This document shows positions 53,001 through 59,434 of a stretch of 64,000 nucleotides of DNA, piece after piece (the stretch's first letter is position 1; each line of letters opens with the position of its first letter). The position numbers and the translations under genes are program-made. Below the pieces are notes generated by a model, which worked only from the letters and a program-made list of their open reading frames with translations, did no database searches and was not told the DNA's origin. This DNA comes from a virus. The stretch lies in the IMG/VR virus record IMGVR_UViG_3300045961_000282, positions 64,001 through 128,000 of that record; one strand, 5' to 3'.

Positions 53001-55938
53001 CGCCCGTGCGGTCGATGCCGTAGAACCGGCGCATCGTGTCCATCTTGTCGTTGCGCGGAACTCCCTCGCCCCGACCGCGCAGGTTCTCGCCATGGAGCGC
53101 GCGGAACACCGGAAGGGTGTCGAGGATGCCGCCCTCAGGCATCCAATCCTGTCCGCCGGTCACACCCAAGTCGCGCAAGCGCTGCCGGATCGGCTCAAGG
53201 TCGACCCCCTCGGACTCCCCTGCGCGAGACGGGTTCATCACCGCGTCGATCATGTCGCGCAGCATCGAGGTGTCGAAGGCGGCGTTCTGCGCCACCACCA
53301 TGTCGGGCCCGATGAACTCGACCATCTCGGGCAGGACTTCCTGCCACGGGCGTTCCTGCGATGCCTCCTCGTCGGTGATGCCGTGAACCTGCTGAGCGAA
53401 CGGGTTGCTCGGCTTCCCGGGGTTCATCCTGAAGACGCGGCGATCGACCTCTTCGCCGTTCTCGAAGCGGATCAGCGCAGCGGAGACGGGGCGGTCTGGA
53501 AGGTCCATGCCCTCGGCGTCGGCCTGCATCCGCTCGCCCGCAAGGCCAGTGGTCTCCAAGTCGAAGCCGACCAAGGATCCATTGTTGATCCGGTCACGCA
53601 GCGCTTCGAGCGAAACAGTCCCATCCTCGTTCTGAATGCCAGCGGCCCGTCCCTGCAGGGCGGGGAACGTGCGGCCGGGCAGGAAGGGCTCCTTCAACTT
53701 GCCACGGACGAACTGCTTGCTCGGCAGCCGCTCGCTGGCCCGCTTGCCAAGGATGCGGGCAGTCTCCACCAAACCCGCAGCGGCGTCGCTGACGTCAACC
53801 GCGAGCCTGCTGTCGTCGCCACCCGACAACCGACGGCGCAGGGCGGCCCGCTGCACGGCGGTGGCCGCGTTGGCAACATCCTTGGCCCACTTGCCGAGAT
53901 CGCTCTCGCGCGCCTCGCTGTCGGCGTCGACTGCGCGCAGGGCGGCCACGGCGTCGGCTGCGTCGGGGTTGTCGGCCACGAACCCGTCGAGCAGCCCGTC
54001 GAGGTTGTCGTAGGCCATGTCGAAGTTGCGCCGCGCCGGGGCGGTGATGTTCTCTAGCCGCTTGTGCATGTCGCGGCTGTCGCGCGCGAACGTCTCCACC
54101 ATGCCTGCGCGCTCTTGAACGCCTGCCGCAACGTCGCGGCGGGCACGATCCTCAGCGGAAACTAGCGCACTGGGCTGCCCGTCGATCTCCGCGATGCGCC
54201 GCTCGGCGGCCTTGCGGGCCCGGTTTGCGGCCAGAGCGGCGCGGTCGAAGACCGTGCTGCGCATCGCCAGCGGCTCGATCTCACCGGACTCGATGTTGCG
54301 CGCCATTGCCTCAAGGGCATTGACATCCTCGGGGCCCAGCGCGTCGACAGTGTCCGGGTCGGTGATCAGCGCCCGGGCGTCGGCGACAGCGTCGTCCGAA
54401 CCATACGGCGAGGTCTCGGGGGCGGCCTCCGGCTCCGACTCGGGAATCTCCGCGACGACCTCGGGCTCGGGGGCTACTTCACCGGCATCCCCGACGCCCT
54501 CAGCGCCTCGGTCACCCTCTGCAGAAACTGCTCCTTCGTCTCCCCCGGGTTCGGCTTCATCAGCACCGGCTGGGGCTGCGCCTTCGGGGCCTTCTCCTCG
54601 TCCACCTTCTTCTCCCTCTGGTTGTGGCTCGGGGGCCGCCGGGGCCTCGGCTTCGGGGGCTTCCTGCGGCTCGGTCGTGGCCCGCTGCTCCGGGCGCGTG
54701 AATGCCCGGATCGTATCCTCGCGGCCACCTGATCCGGCGGCCACGCCGATCTCGTCGATGCGCTCCTGAATGTCCGCAGGCTGGTCCTCGCGGGCGTCGC
54801 GCAGAGCGCGGCGCAGGTTCTCGCGGCGGTCGTCGCCGGGGTCGTTGAGCAGGCCGACGATGGCGTCAGCGACCTTGTTGCGCTGGTCGAAGTCGGGATC
54901 AACGGGGGCGAGGCTGCGGAACAGATCCACCGCCTGTTGCGCCAGCGCGTCATCCCCTTCCTCGGTGGGGATGTCCATCCGGTCGGCGACCTCGCGCAAC
55001 TGGCGGCCGAGGTCGCGGCCCTGCGCGAAGGCGAAGTTCCCGCGCTCGAAGTCATCGGCGATGCGTCGCAGGTTGTCGGCCGCGAACGGATCGACGATCC
55101 CGTCCGCGTTCCTCGCGATGGCCTTGTCGGCGATCTGCAGTGCCCGGGCGAAGCGGTCCTTCTGTCCTGCCGGGGCCATCCGCTGGCGCCGCTTGGCGCC
55201 CTCCATCAGGCGGTTGAGTTCCCGCACCTGCTGCTGCCCGAGCGGCTCGCCGCGCGCGCCCGATCCGTCCCATTTCTCGTAGTCCCCGCCGATCAGGTCC
55301 TCGGGGTCGTTCTCGCCGAGGGCCTCGGCATCATTCGGGTTGTCCGGCAGTTGGGCCCGCCCGCCCGCCTTGGTCCCGGGGTCGGAAACGATCTCCAACT
55401 GGTCCGGGGACAGGCGCACAAACCGCGTCTCGCCGGGCTGCAGGTCATCGGGAACCCCGATTCCCATGCTCTCGATGTCGTCGTTGGTCGGATCACCGCC
55501 GCGCCCGAGATCATTTACTCGGGTGCTGATTTCAACAACAACGTCTTCATTGTTGTTCAATGCGCCCGCAATTCGCCCGTAGGCAACCGCGTCGCGACCA
55601 TCGGGGCGCTTGAAGACGGAGACGATCTGGAACGTCGCCTCTTCCTCGCCGTTCTCGTTGCGCACCCAGTTGGGCTGCTTGCGCCGCCGCGGGCCGATGT
55701 ACTTGAGGAACCGGCCCTTGCGGTCACGCAGCCAGTAGATCTCCTTGAAGTCCGCAATCAGCGCAAGGACCGCGCCGGGCAACGCCCCGCGGCCGACGAA
55801 CTGGGAATCCGTCCCGTAGAAATCGAGGATGTCGAACTCGGTCGCCAGCGGCGGCAGGCCGATCTCCTTCCGTGCCGCGTTGGTGCTTGCGACCATCGAA
55901 TCGAAGCCGAAAACCGGCGAGCGGTCGTCAGAGTGCAC
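44008..55938 (-). CDS. giant multidomain head-module protein with embedded DnaQ-like exonuclease
   Basis: 3976 residues, about a fifth of the window. It starts at GTG with GGAGAG upstream, overlapping the previous stop by 11 bases. Visible parts: an N-terminal 'YWLRDRKGRFLKYIGPRRRK' region; long Glu/Ala/Pro linkers (~420-520); a DEDDh exonuclease domain (~790-1060) with 'GFDLETTGL', 'QNAAFD' and 'HHADTDVED' carrying the acidic residues and the His; an Arg-rich stretch (~1680-1770); long helical regions; and two related C-terminal modules (~3415-3490 and ~3830-3900) with 'PTPFE' boxes, the second after 'VGGYAWATAGF'. Between portal and protease, this place normally holds MuF-type minor head proteins that may be ejected with DNA. 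Confidence 0.8.
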   Translation of the reverse strand: MHSDDRSPVFGFDSMVASTNAARKEIGLPPLATEFDILDFYGTDSQFVGRGALPGAVLALIADFKEIYWLRDRKGRFLKYIGPRRRKQPNWVRNENGEEEATFQIVSVFKRPDGRDAVAYGRIAGALNNNEDVVVEISTRVNDLGRGGDPTNDDIESMGIGVPDDLQPGETRFVRLSPDQLEIVSDPGTKAGGRAQLPDNPNDAEALGENDPEDLIGGDYEKWDGSGARGEPLGQQQVRELNRLMEGAKRRQRMAPAGQKDRFARALQIADKAIARNADGIVDPFAADNLRRIADDFERGNFAFAQGRDLGRQLREVADRMDIPTEEGDDALAQQAVDLFRSLAPVDPDFDQRNKVADAIVGLLNDPGDDRRENLRRALRDAREDQPADIQERIDEIGVAAGSGGREDTIRAFTRPEQRATTEPQEAPEAEAPAAPEPQPEGEEGGRGEGPEGAAPAGADEAEPGGDEGAVSAEGDRGAEGVGDAGEVAPEPEVVAEIPESEPEAAPETSPYGSDDAVADARALITDPDTVDALGPEDVNALEAMARNIESGEIEPLAMRSTVFDRAALAANRARKAAERRIAEIDGQPSALVSAEDRARRDVAAGVQERAGMVETFARDSRDMHKRLENITAPARRNFDMAYDNLDGLLDGFVADNPDAADAVAALRAVDADSEARESDLGKWAKDVANAATAVQRAALRRRLSGGDDSRLAVDVSDAAAGLVETARILGKRASERLPSKQFVRGKLKEPFLPGRTFPALQGRAAGIQNEDGTVSLEALRDRINNGSLVGFDLETTGLAGERMQADAEGMDLPDRPVSAALIRFENGEEVDRRVFRMNPGKPSNPFAQQVHGITDEEASQERPWQEVLPEMVEFIGPDMVVAQNAAFDTSMLRDMIDAVMNPSRAGESEGVDLEPIRQRLRDLGVTGGQDWMPEGGILDTLPVFRALHGENLRGRGEGVPRNDKMDTMRRFYGIDRTGEHHADTDVEDMVAILKAAVDGGIERGVEPFDLEAQRAKQEETDRKFRQRLDRHRRHLRVNADEDMVPNDAVEHVIRAFDERQGVAFDPAEGAFPESGIAVARGNERRFQFAEFQRANAATFIDDNWEELSGENGAHVAFVVDPDTGEVVADIVDVYDTPEAAEAAARERGARRTLDLATFESTDLEEVDEEAPEGVRAEIPEEEPRAEIPEAPEEQRPVQGMTGNYRTPDGEEISGWLETQRTPDGEITTVYPYRGAESGRTFRVVRRDGRIVSHEEVTAGEAPEAEARPAPGRRYFEVPLGWSSQWPGTELSPGDRIEVEYDADGNLVDIAGAPEGLSNEELQALEESGLEVLPDLAAEGAMGAWQGLSQGDLMEQLIDIDDAANGVGLIGDAINAFPDELTHDYLRERMRRISDFLALADAGSGDDTIRNIRAAVGTIDSMMSRLDDIEDDDFAAWRGLRNHMGPLRTELADFLRQHDADFDAEEDDARGAWLNTEFDAEADDLNQMALFNVEDAVEAEPEVAARPEVQAARDAINSVVSDDGSIRPDADSHSLSDAANAVDDGAIAAQDSDNVAGALDDAADTLEEAADIAAAREQAEQNGPPRVPLGENPAVGRNPNDNFDFAEDAEYLAETKRQIEERSGGATSRLDDARGRYSEALANGDEDAAAQALADMQQALSDWAAEAEALGEVNAARKARAQSRRIGSMLRKAGYPRTRIDRRNQPKARERRRLAAERRAARQYRAERRAAARDWQRQINRDRRDLQRERRRRERTGAQQAPAAEVAPIEDEDPINLRAEGAISDAVDQWDSLTQRQRNALVRNLMDEHDGNVDEFLNDLAGSDSAEYADALLGEGPRGAVSATPEASTPEPTRESVAQVAREAGMDESTTRHVETALSEADAAEAVRNDPATNAALEANAQGQDADPAALDAYAQAMQMADAGDEPDAAPTVTPQEAQVSAERATDSAGWRQQPYADQLSGITEALSGARPNVQRYWQELVDSIGDLSEPLGTRRANRGRANRLLFASRHFTQEANGAFSAADRVSLLEASARADALLNRYLDDYPQVSLENYTREQADATSEWIESGNRILQTPEGDPDGYWYMDDYMDEADYSSSVDSLQSVADRLNGLAGDPRFLTSQQVQAAINVAQRDLNRLLRGDLGPATNFDREAVLERVINRLNRAASRSGDNADLAQLRDELLDIRHRAHGRSLSDTSWDMDDEAISGSIAALIRYMGRGSEAGSALIFAKKAFGDALNAEPGSAKRWAALMRARNALDLVHATELRGLMNAARVRVNPDRLRNLDDPTFRLADDNLAPSRPTARGASWTDAEIASISDEVTRQRALVAELGEGQEADARRKAANSFALARRAYRAGQFGEFEAFYSLGLSRLSQAGDADAVRRMMALRDSHWGDNDWAAAAADTRSRVANIMGGLPTNMSVSPRDPAKATAHRHRQNARATLAAALQLPDGSAEQRIMFDAALWRLRQAGDARDAELRDALAVWDPNGDVRDAMPDRRDPNDGVPGLPVSAPGSAEIARAQQFAAALRDYLAVTPEFVATYGNMNMARAQGMLDRLVDAGVLSRIDIGDSMARYGYGAGAANLTDAEIADQIVRAYAQSESVGLDIASVDSNVAQAVDALVGQNGVVNWDLTEIRGMFPQWSDDEVQRVLRVLERAGVLHEMDPESIEDLRNSGADIRPGERLWENPAVDGAISDADIVRMVREELSRGQAPQDRPTPEEPPAPEPEAAPEAPEAPEAPEEPTAPEAPEAPEPEAPEAQPQVDYSDLISEATGILEAQGVPADLRRMGQRAVDALRNGDGATARNILTDVIDSLAYGDYRRSVAVGLRDRIDSRMRVGSNQPQPEATVPESTTPEAPPVDFTEKADQIDELAQSVFADTADADVSTVLQSAATALRDGDAATARDQLERASAALLNNAGLGSSFEGYDPDRADAVNLAYASIRDAMGGIGEVQQPSGYSATSRRNSAKAAIDQAAASDGVSEAERSALQVASRAIDGGDLVGANGILRNLMVARRERGQTVPPGLVAANSSLMQIAINRYGDDLTGVMESVDPDAARAYRTGISAANGLSSPTMLYAARHEVNMQALAVVERIALDPATPMQQRREALFAMRTLQDEMDVERVRQAQVNALVDSDGQLVRRPTSGTDGVVTDGGGNGLVVGDTVRMGYGSSAQSAVVLGTEPEPGTNAAASWGYVTVRDLRTGEVRRERGYDLSLAQSSPLVADPVRYFGTSGINASFSPADSDALRSRHGAGEAARIMHIGQSAPSIANLADSSVPDAVREQLFADLLSNPEFRGIQSIDSIELTPTGGRIAVTLQPRGRAENGGKFTLQIDRSGDLPPTVRVGIDPGTSQSVRLAQQEALKAAERHAIANGATSLQIVDAPPSARLTAANSGFDWDVIAMGGFDSTKDIVRAMLARAARDSGDDEAAQAIIADMVRDLEDATDLEGLPTPFEIASLASVNRTNLGAAALRSRSWVPVRELNGPSVMSRRAEQIKKREIQQLVAQFNPLGHDFERAGAATRLDDMTADNSTRALRAVAEATQISDRPGAPALAMVVTSSPIRDRNGNINYEFREFVSEADQSKPLGETGFSIGNYNQLRELQKALSSYAGDGSSSFDFSLMRSYARGATILDSDGNVASIEDLWNAVGQNVKKLSDAFGSARKAYGEKALAELHQVGSSGLQLTAPQILEASRWIVDMDAASTSDIADALRRAKVGDDAISQALNADSPSELAQAIERQRENVLRDMPRVGNGYVTVQNTSIYAAYMIMDNDVQNTGLAGQLVKQTSDWSILNGIKHYDVHANISVGGYAWATAGFGWKSDPLGQARYLMSSIQRHLRTDKDRADFAAIQERMQNTSPSDENFPTPFELSQIGYDPADESGQPWAGKKGMLGNSWQGRKNLRRDRLYTLVENYYTEKMMRRMERMRRKAEAQRGGSGPAAPAAPAPQVPEGEVPEGAVPEAGAPAGGGASGGVV
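47829..47837 (-). promoter_or_regulatory. GTATGGTTC dispersed motif, exact copy 9
   Basis: Inside the giant gene, read as Arg-Met-Val-Arg. Full context CGAACCATACG. Confidence 0.7.
54398..54406 (-). promoter_or_regulatory. GTATGGTTC dispersed motif, exact copy 10
   Basis: Inside the giant gene near its start, read as Pro-Tyr-Gly-Ser within a low-complexity linker, where protein constraint is weak. Confidence 0.7.
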
Positions 55939-56473
55939 CAGACTCTCCTGTCGTACCGTTGCTGTTCGTCATGCCGTCACGCTGTGCTTCACAGATGTTT
56001 GAGAGTAATGCGTCGAACTGATCCGCCGAAGGCATTTCCGCGATCCCCTGCTCGGCGTCAAAGCGACGCACCATCGAATCCGCCCACCGCTTGCCCGGGT
56101 CGCCGCCCCAAAGCAGCCACGCCACGTAGCCCGGGGTCTCCGAGCCCTTCTTGGCCCAGTCGGGTTTGCGGTCCACCGCGTGCCGGGCGAAGTACGCATG
56201 CATCTTCCGTATGGTTTCCCGACTACATGACTGCCCCGCAGCCAACTGCTTGCCGCGCGCCCGGCCGACGTCGGTCAGGTTCTTTCCGCCGCGGCCCTCC
56301 TTGAGCAGGTCGAGGCCGCGCTGCGCAGCCTTCTGCACGTCCTTCGGCGGGGCGTAGGTGTCGCTGGCCGCCGCCGTGATGGGCGCTACGGCTGCCAGTG
56401 GGGCGCCGATCTTGGCCATCATCCGCCGCCGCAGGTCGTCGCTGCCGATCTGGTAGCCGGTCTGGCTGGTCAT
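55928..56473 (-). CDS. head-module protein with 'AWLLWGGDPG' domain
   Basis: 181 residues, ATG behind GGAGGGTTCG and in ATGA overlap with portal. Residues ~40-140 ('PPKDVQKAAQRGLDLLKEGRGG', 'MHAYFARHAVDRKPDW', 'GYVAWLLWGGDPGKRWA') make up a domain that recurs in actinophage head proteins and is often fused to portal or protease. Its biochemical role is not known to me. It lies between portal and the giant protein, so it is probably packaged in the head. Confidence 0.75.
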   Translation of the reverse strand: MTSQTGYQIGSDDLRRRMMAKIGAPLAAVAPITAAASDTYAPPKDVQKAAQRGLDLLKEGRGGKNLTDVGRARGKQLAAGQSCSRETIRKMHAYFARHAVDRKPDWAKKGSETPGYVAWLLWGGDPGKRWADSMVRRFDAEQGIAEMPSADQFDALLSNICEAQRDGMTNSNGTTGESGAL

Positions 56474-58215
56474 CGAACCCTCCGCAAACCATACTCATCG
56501 GGCATCGGGATCGATGTGTCCGTCGGGATCCTCTTGCGCAGTTGCTCCGGCTGCTGCGGTGGCGCCTCTTCCTCAGGAACCTCCTCCGGCTCCGGCGCGG
56601 CGGGGCCCTGCCCAACCTCCGGCAGCGGCAGGCCCTCAAGGACTTCCGGTGGCAGCGGGGCGGCCCCTTCGCCCGGGGCGGGCATCTGGCCGGTCTCCAG
56701 CAGGCTCTGCAGGTTCTCCGGCATCGGCGTCTTGGCCCCGGCGATGTTCTGCTCGCGTACCTCGCCCAGCAGGTCGGGGGCGATCCGCTGGTAGACCGAC
56801 TCGGCGAACTCGCCTGCGATCTGTCCGCGGCTGACGGTGATGCGCTTGATCAACTCATCGCCGCTGGGGGCGTCGGTCTCGGCAAAGCCGTGCGCCGAGC
56901 GCCACGCGCTGCCGGACAACAGGTAGCGATCCCATCCATCGGAGGCGCTCTGTGCCCGGTCGGCCGAGGTGAGGATGTCCGACGGGTCGTACCAGACGAC
57001 GATCTTCTCGGCAATGTCCGGGTCAACGCCCTTGGCAATCAGGGCGGGCCGCATGAACATTGCAGTCAGGGCGTCGCAGAGCAGCAACGTCATGGGCTCG
57101 ATGTGCCCGCGGTACATGGTCTGGTTGATCTGCACCGCGTTGCTGTACTTGACGTTGGCCAAGCCGGTCACGACGTCCTTGGGCACATCGACGCCCTGCA
57201 GGATCCGCTCCAGAACCCGGTCGGCGCGCTCAGCCAGCGCAGCATCGAAGGACCGCTCGAAACTGAAGTGCCTGATCTGGGAACCCAACTCACCGGGGCC
57301 GCGGATGAGCAGCGGAACCACGGCGCTGGCCGATTCCTCGTCGGCGATGGGAGTCGTCATCGCGGCCATCAGTTCGGCTTCGAAGGAGTCGGCATCCTCC
57401 TCGAAGGAGCCGTCCTCGTTGACCACATCCGGCGCGGCGGCGACACTCAGGCCGTCTGGGACGAACAGTGCGCCCGCGTTGAGCCGCGATTTCGCCGTGG
57501 CCCGCACGGTGCGGTTGAGCAGCAGCAGTTCCTCACACAGTTGCAGCAGGGCCCGCATCGAGGAGTCGGCCTCGTCGTGGAACCGCGCGTGGGGCCGCCA
57601 GATCCGTCCCACGAACGCGCTGGACTCCAGCGGCTTGATTCCTTGGGTGCCCATCGAGCGAGCGGTCTGGACCGAGATCTTCCCGTTGTTGTCGACCTGC
57701 ACCTCGTCGATCGACCGGATCGTCCACTTCTCTGGAACCGTTCCATCAATGGAGGGCAACTGCTGGACCAGATAGCACTCGCCTGCGACCGAGAGGTTGA
57801 TGGAGGCGTCGGCGATCATCCCGGGGATGCCGCCGTGGCAGGACTGCAGTCGGTTGAGTTGGTTGTGCGCGAGGGCGACGACGTCCTCGTCGAGCGCAGG
57901 TACGTCCGACAGCGTCGACGGGGGATCGGAGGGCTCAGCGACGTAGGCGACATGAAGCCGCATTCGCGACATCAGGGCCGCGACCAGCATGAAGGCGTAC
58001 TTGATCTCCCCGATGCTGTCGTAATACTCCCACGCCTCGGACTGCCACGCCGACGTGGCGCCCTTGCGCTTCTTCAACTGCTCCAGTTCGCCGCGATCGG
58101 TGATCTTCATCCGCGCGGCGGCGGCGACCAACGGGCGGGGGGCGTTGAAGGGCAATGCCTCGGCGCGCTCGACCCCGGCGGGCAGGGGCTCGGGGGCCCT
58201 GCTGAAGACGCCCAT
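56470..58215 (-). CDS. portal protein
   Basis: 581 residues starting MGVFSRAPEPLPAGVERAE, overlapping the stop of the DUF1360-like gene (TGATG). 'YYDSIGEIKYAFMLVAALMSRM', 'INLSVAGECYLVQQ', 'FDAALAERADRVLERILQGVDVPKDVVTGLANVKYSNAVQIN' and 'WYDPSDILTSADRAQSASDGW' reproduce the actinophage portal pattern. It forms the dodecameric DNA gate at the capsid vertex. The C-terminal ~90 residues are Pro/Glu-rich. Terminase genes, usually just upstream of portal, are not in this window. Confidence 0.9.
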   Translation of the reverse strand: MGVFSRAPEPLPAGVERAEALPFNAPRPLVAAAARMKITDRGELEQLKKRKGATSAWQSEAWEYYDSIGEIKYAFMLVAALMSRMRLHVAYVAEPSDPPSTLSDVPALDEDVVALAHNQLNRLQSCHGGIPGMIADASINLSVAGECYLVQQLPSIDGTVPEKWTIRSIDEVQVDNNGKISVQTARSMGTQGIKPLESSAFVGRIWRPHARFHDEADSSMRALLQLCEELLLLNRTVRATAKSRLNAGALFVPDGLSVAAAPDVVNEDGSFEEDADSFEAELMAAMTTPIADEESASAVVPLLIRGPGELGSQIRHFSFERSFDAALAERADRVLERILQGVDVPKDVVTGLANVKYSNAVQINQTMYRGHIEPMTLLLCDALTAMFMRPALIAKGVDPDIAEKIVVWYDPSDILTSADRAQSASDGWDRYLLSGSAWRSAHGFAETDAPSGDELIKRITVSRGQIAGEFAESVYQRIAPDLLGEVREQNIAGAKTPMPENLQSLLETGQMPAPGEGAAPLPPEVLEGLPLPEVGQGPAAPEPEEVPEEEAPPQQPEQLRKRIPTDTSIPMPDEYGLRRVR

Positions 58216-58517
58216 CAGAGCCTCGTCGAGATCATGCCGGTCACTGCTGAGGCTGTGAGCATTCGTGCCACCGGCTCCCATGTCGTTGGCGAGACCCGCC
58301 GGGCGACGACGACGGCCGCTCCGGCCCAGATGCTCACGCACCACGGGCAGGTGAACAGGTATCCGATCTTGCTGTCGGCAGGATCGTGCCTGTCCCACAC
58401 CCAGTCGCGCACGGGTGCAGCGATCTCGTCCTCGATCAGAAGGCGGGTCAGTCGATATGTCGCTAAGGCGTCCACGACCAACGCAAGGCCGCTGCCACCA
58501 GAGTTGAGGGTACCCAC
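58215..58517 (-). CDS. DUF1360-like membrane protein
   Basis: 100 residues from a GTG after AGAGGAATCG. 'ALATYRLTRLLIEDEIAAPVRDWVW' and 'KIGYLFTCPWCVSIWAGAAVVVARR' are the two signature regions of DUF1360 proteins, with one or two hydrophobic segments and a CPWC motif. In actinophages this family is regularly found near the portal or the lysis genes. Function unproven. Confidence 0.8.
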   Translation of the reverse strand: MGTLNSGGSGLALVVDALATYRLTRLLIEDEIAAPVRDWVWDRHDPADSKIGYLFTCPWCVSIWAGAAVVVARRVSPTTWEPVARMLTASAVTGMISTRL

Positions 58518-58545
58518 GAATCGATTCCTCTACCGTCGGTTTTGC

Positions 58546-58764
58546 TCAGGAGTGGCGGGACTCGTTGGCACCGATGGCGCGCATGTTCTGCCACGTGATG
58601 ATCGTGGAGAGGTACCACCTCGGCCGGTCGGCCAGCATCACGTCGGGCTCAGGCAGGTAGCCGCGCTTTCGGTAGTTGCGCAGGGTCGCCTCGCCGACGC
58701 CGGTCCGCGCCGAGATGTCCTTGTAGCCGAGCAGGGGATCGTCGGGTCCGCCCTTGGTGAGCAT
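58546..58764 (-). CDS. small MerR/AlpA-like helix-turn-helix protein
   Basis: 72 residues, ATG after GGAGGAACC. 'LGYKDISARTGVGEATLRNYRKRGYLPEPD' is a MerR/excisionase-type winged helix-turn-helix, ending 'WYLSTIITWQNMRA'. It would bind DNA as a regulator or recombination directionality factor. Its own promoter (58803-58831) carries a copy of the dispersed motif, so it is a candidate to recognise that motif and regulate itself. Confidence 0.75.
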   Translation of the reverse strand: MLTKGGPDDPLLGYKDISARTGVGEATLRNYRKRGYLPEPDVMLADRPRWYLSTIITWQNMRAIGANESRHS

Positions 58765-58802
58765 GGTTCCTCCGCATTGTGGTTCGTGCCGCGCTGTGTG
58801 GC

Positions 58803-58831
58803 AGCGTAACCATACGAAGGAGGGGCGTCAG
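58803..58831 (-). promoter_or_regulatory. promoter of the helix-turn-helix gene with motif copy
   Basis: CTGACG (58826-58831), 17-base spacer, TACGCT (58803-58808) on the minus strand, about 38 bases before the start codon. The dispersed motif in the form GTATGGTTA (58807-58815) lies between the boxes and touches the -10, similar to the capsid promoter. Confidence 0.6.
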
Positions 58832-58861
58832 GGAAATCTGTATTTGACGGTCATTTGATTC

Positions 58862-58937
58862 TGGTACGGGCGGCGGGATTCGAACCCGCACTGCATCGGT
58901 TTTGAGCCGATTGTCTCTGCCGTTGGACTACGCCCGC
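58862..58937 (-). tRNA. tRNA with anticodon CAA, class I shape, encoded CCA
   Basis: Cloverleaf on the minus strand: acceptor GCGGGCG/CGCCCGT, U8-A9, D stem GTC/GAC, anticodon stem ATCGG/CCGAT with loop CTCAAAA, five-base variable region, T stem GCGGG/CCCGC with loop TTCGAAT, discriminator A and CCA at 58862-58864. The anticodon reads CAA (Leu, UUG codons), but the long variable arm of leucine tRNAs is absent. It begins immediately after the stop codon of the neighbouring small gene. Charging identity is therefore uncertain. Confidence 0.85.
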
Positions 58938-59171
58938 CTATTCAGTTTCCAGCAACAGGCACGCAGGCCATGACCCATAAGTCCGCTGCGGCCCACCGAA
59001 GTTGCCCGGCTCGACACACTGGGCAGAGATGCCGACTCGCTGGTAGAAGACGCACTCTCCGCAGGTCGCCTCAGTCGGGCACCGCTTGCGCAGCAACCAC
59101 GCCTTGGATGCCGGATGGATCCCCAGTCTCAGGAGTGCGCGATCGCTTCCGCCCGCCACACGTCCTTCCAC
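58938..59171 (-). CDS. small Cys-rich protein, start uncertain
   Basis: Up to 77 residues. The conserved-looking part is 'LRKRCPTEATCGECVFYQ' with later Cys residues ('ISAQCVEPG', 'WPACLLLETE'), a likely zinc site. GTG starts at 59171 or 59159 overlap the previous gene by about 30-40 bases; a TTG at 59096 (52 residues, AAGG upstream) is an alternative. The stop codon abuts the tRNA 5' end, so the two are probably co-transcribed. Confidence 0.5.
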   Translation of the reverse strand: MEGRVAGGSDRALLRLGIHPASKAWLLRKRCPTEATCGECVFYQRVGISAQCVEPGNFGGPQRTYGSWPACLLLETE

Positions 59172-59434
59172 AGCAACCCTCCATGGTCGGCATAGGCGGG
59201 GATGGAGTGCTTGAGCGCGGCGGACAAACCGGACTGCGCGACGCGCATCGCCTCGGGCATCGCCGCGACGCCGGATGCCTTGACGTTCGAGCAGCGGAAC
59301 AGGATCAGCCCGTCCTCGCGGCCCTCGACCTCAACTGCGAATTTCGGACCTTCGACGGCCATCTCGAACGCGACCTGTTCAGCGGTAACGGAATCAGGTG
59401 GGCGGACGAAGAGTTGGACGGTGAACTCAGGCAC
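59129..59434 (-). CDS. small phage protein (101 aa), unknown function
   Basis: Starts at a GTG overlapping the end of the preceding gene by 8 bases (MPEFTVQLFVRPPDSVTAEQ). 'VEVEGREDGLILFRCSNVKASG' suggests an alpha/beta fold with exposed strands, and 'AADHGGLLWKDV'-like residues close it. I recognise no family. Confidence 0.55.
   Translation of the reverse strand: MPEFTVQLFVRPPDSVTAEQVAFEMAVEGPKFAVEVEGREDGLILFRCSNVKASGVAAMPEAMRVAQSGLSAALKHSIPAYADHGGLLWKDVWRAEAIAHS

Noticed and set aside
51790-54057. 755-residue plus-strand open frame
   Set aside because: Antisense to the giant gene, including the exonuclease domain; no ribosome site and no protein-like motifs.
58862-58937. Calling the tRNA glutamine or phenylalanine
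   Set aside because: The seven-base loop CTCAAAA with U33 places CAA at positions 34-36; shifting the loop to give another anticodon breaks the ATCGG/CCGAT stem.
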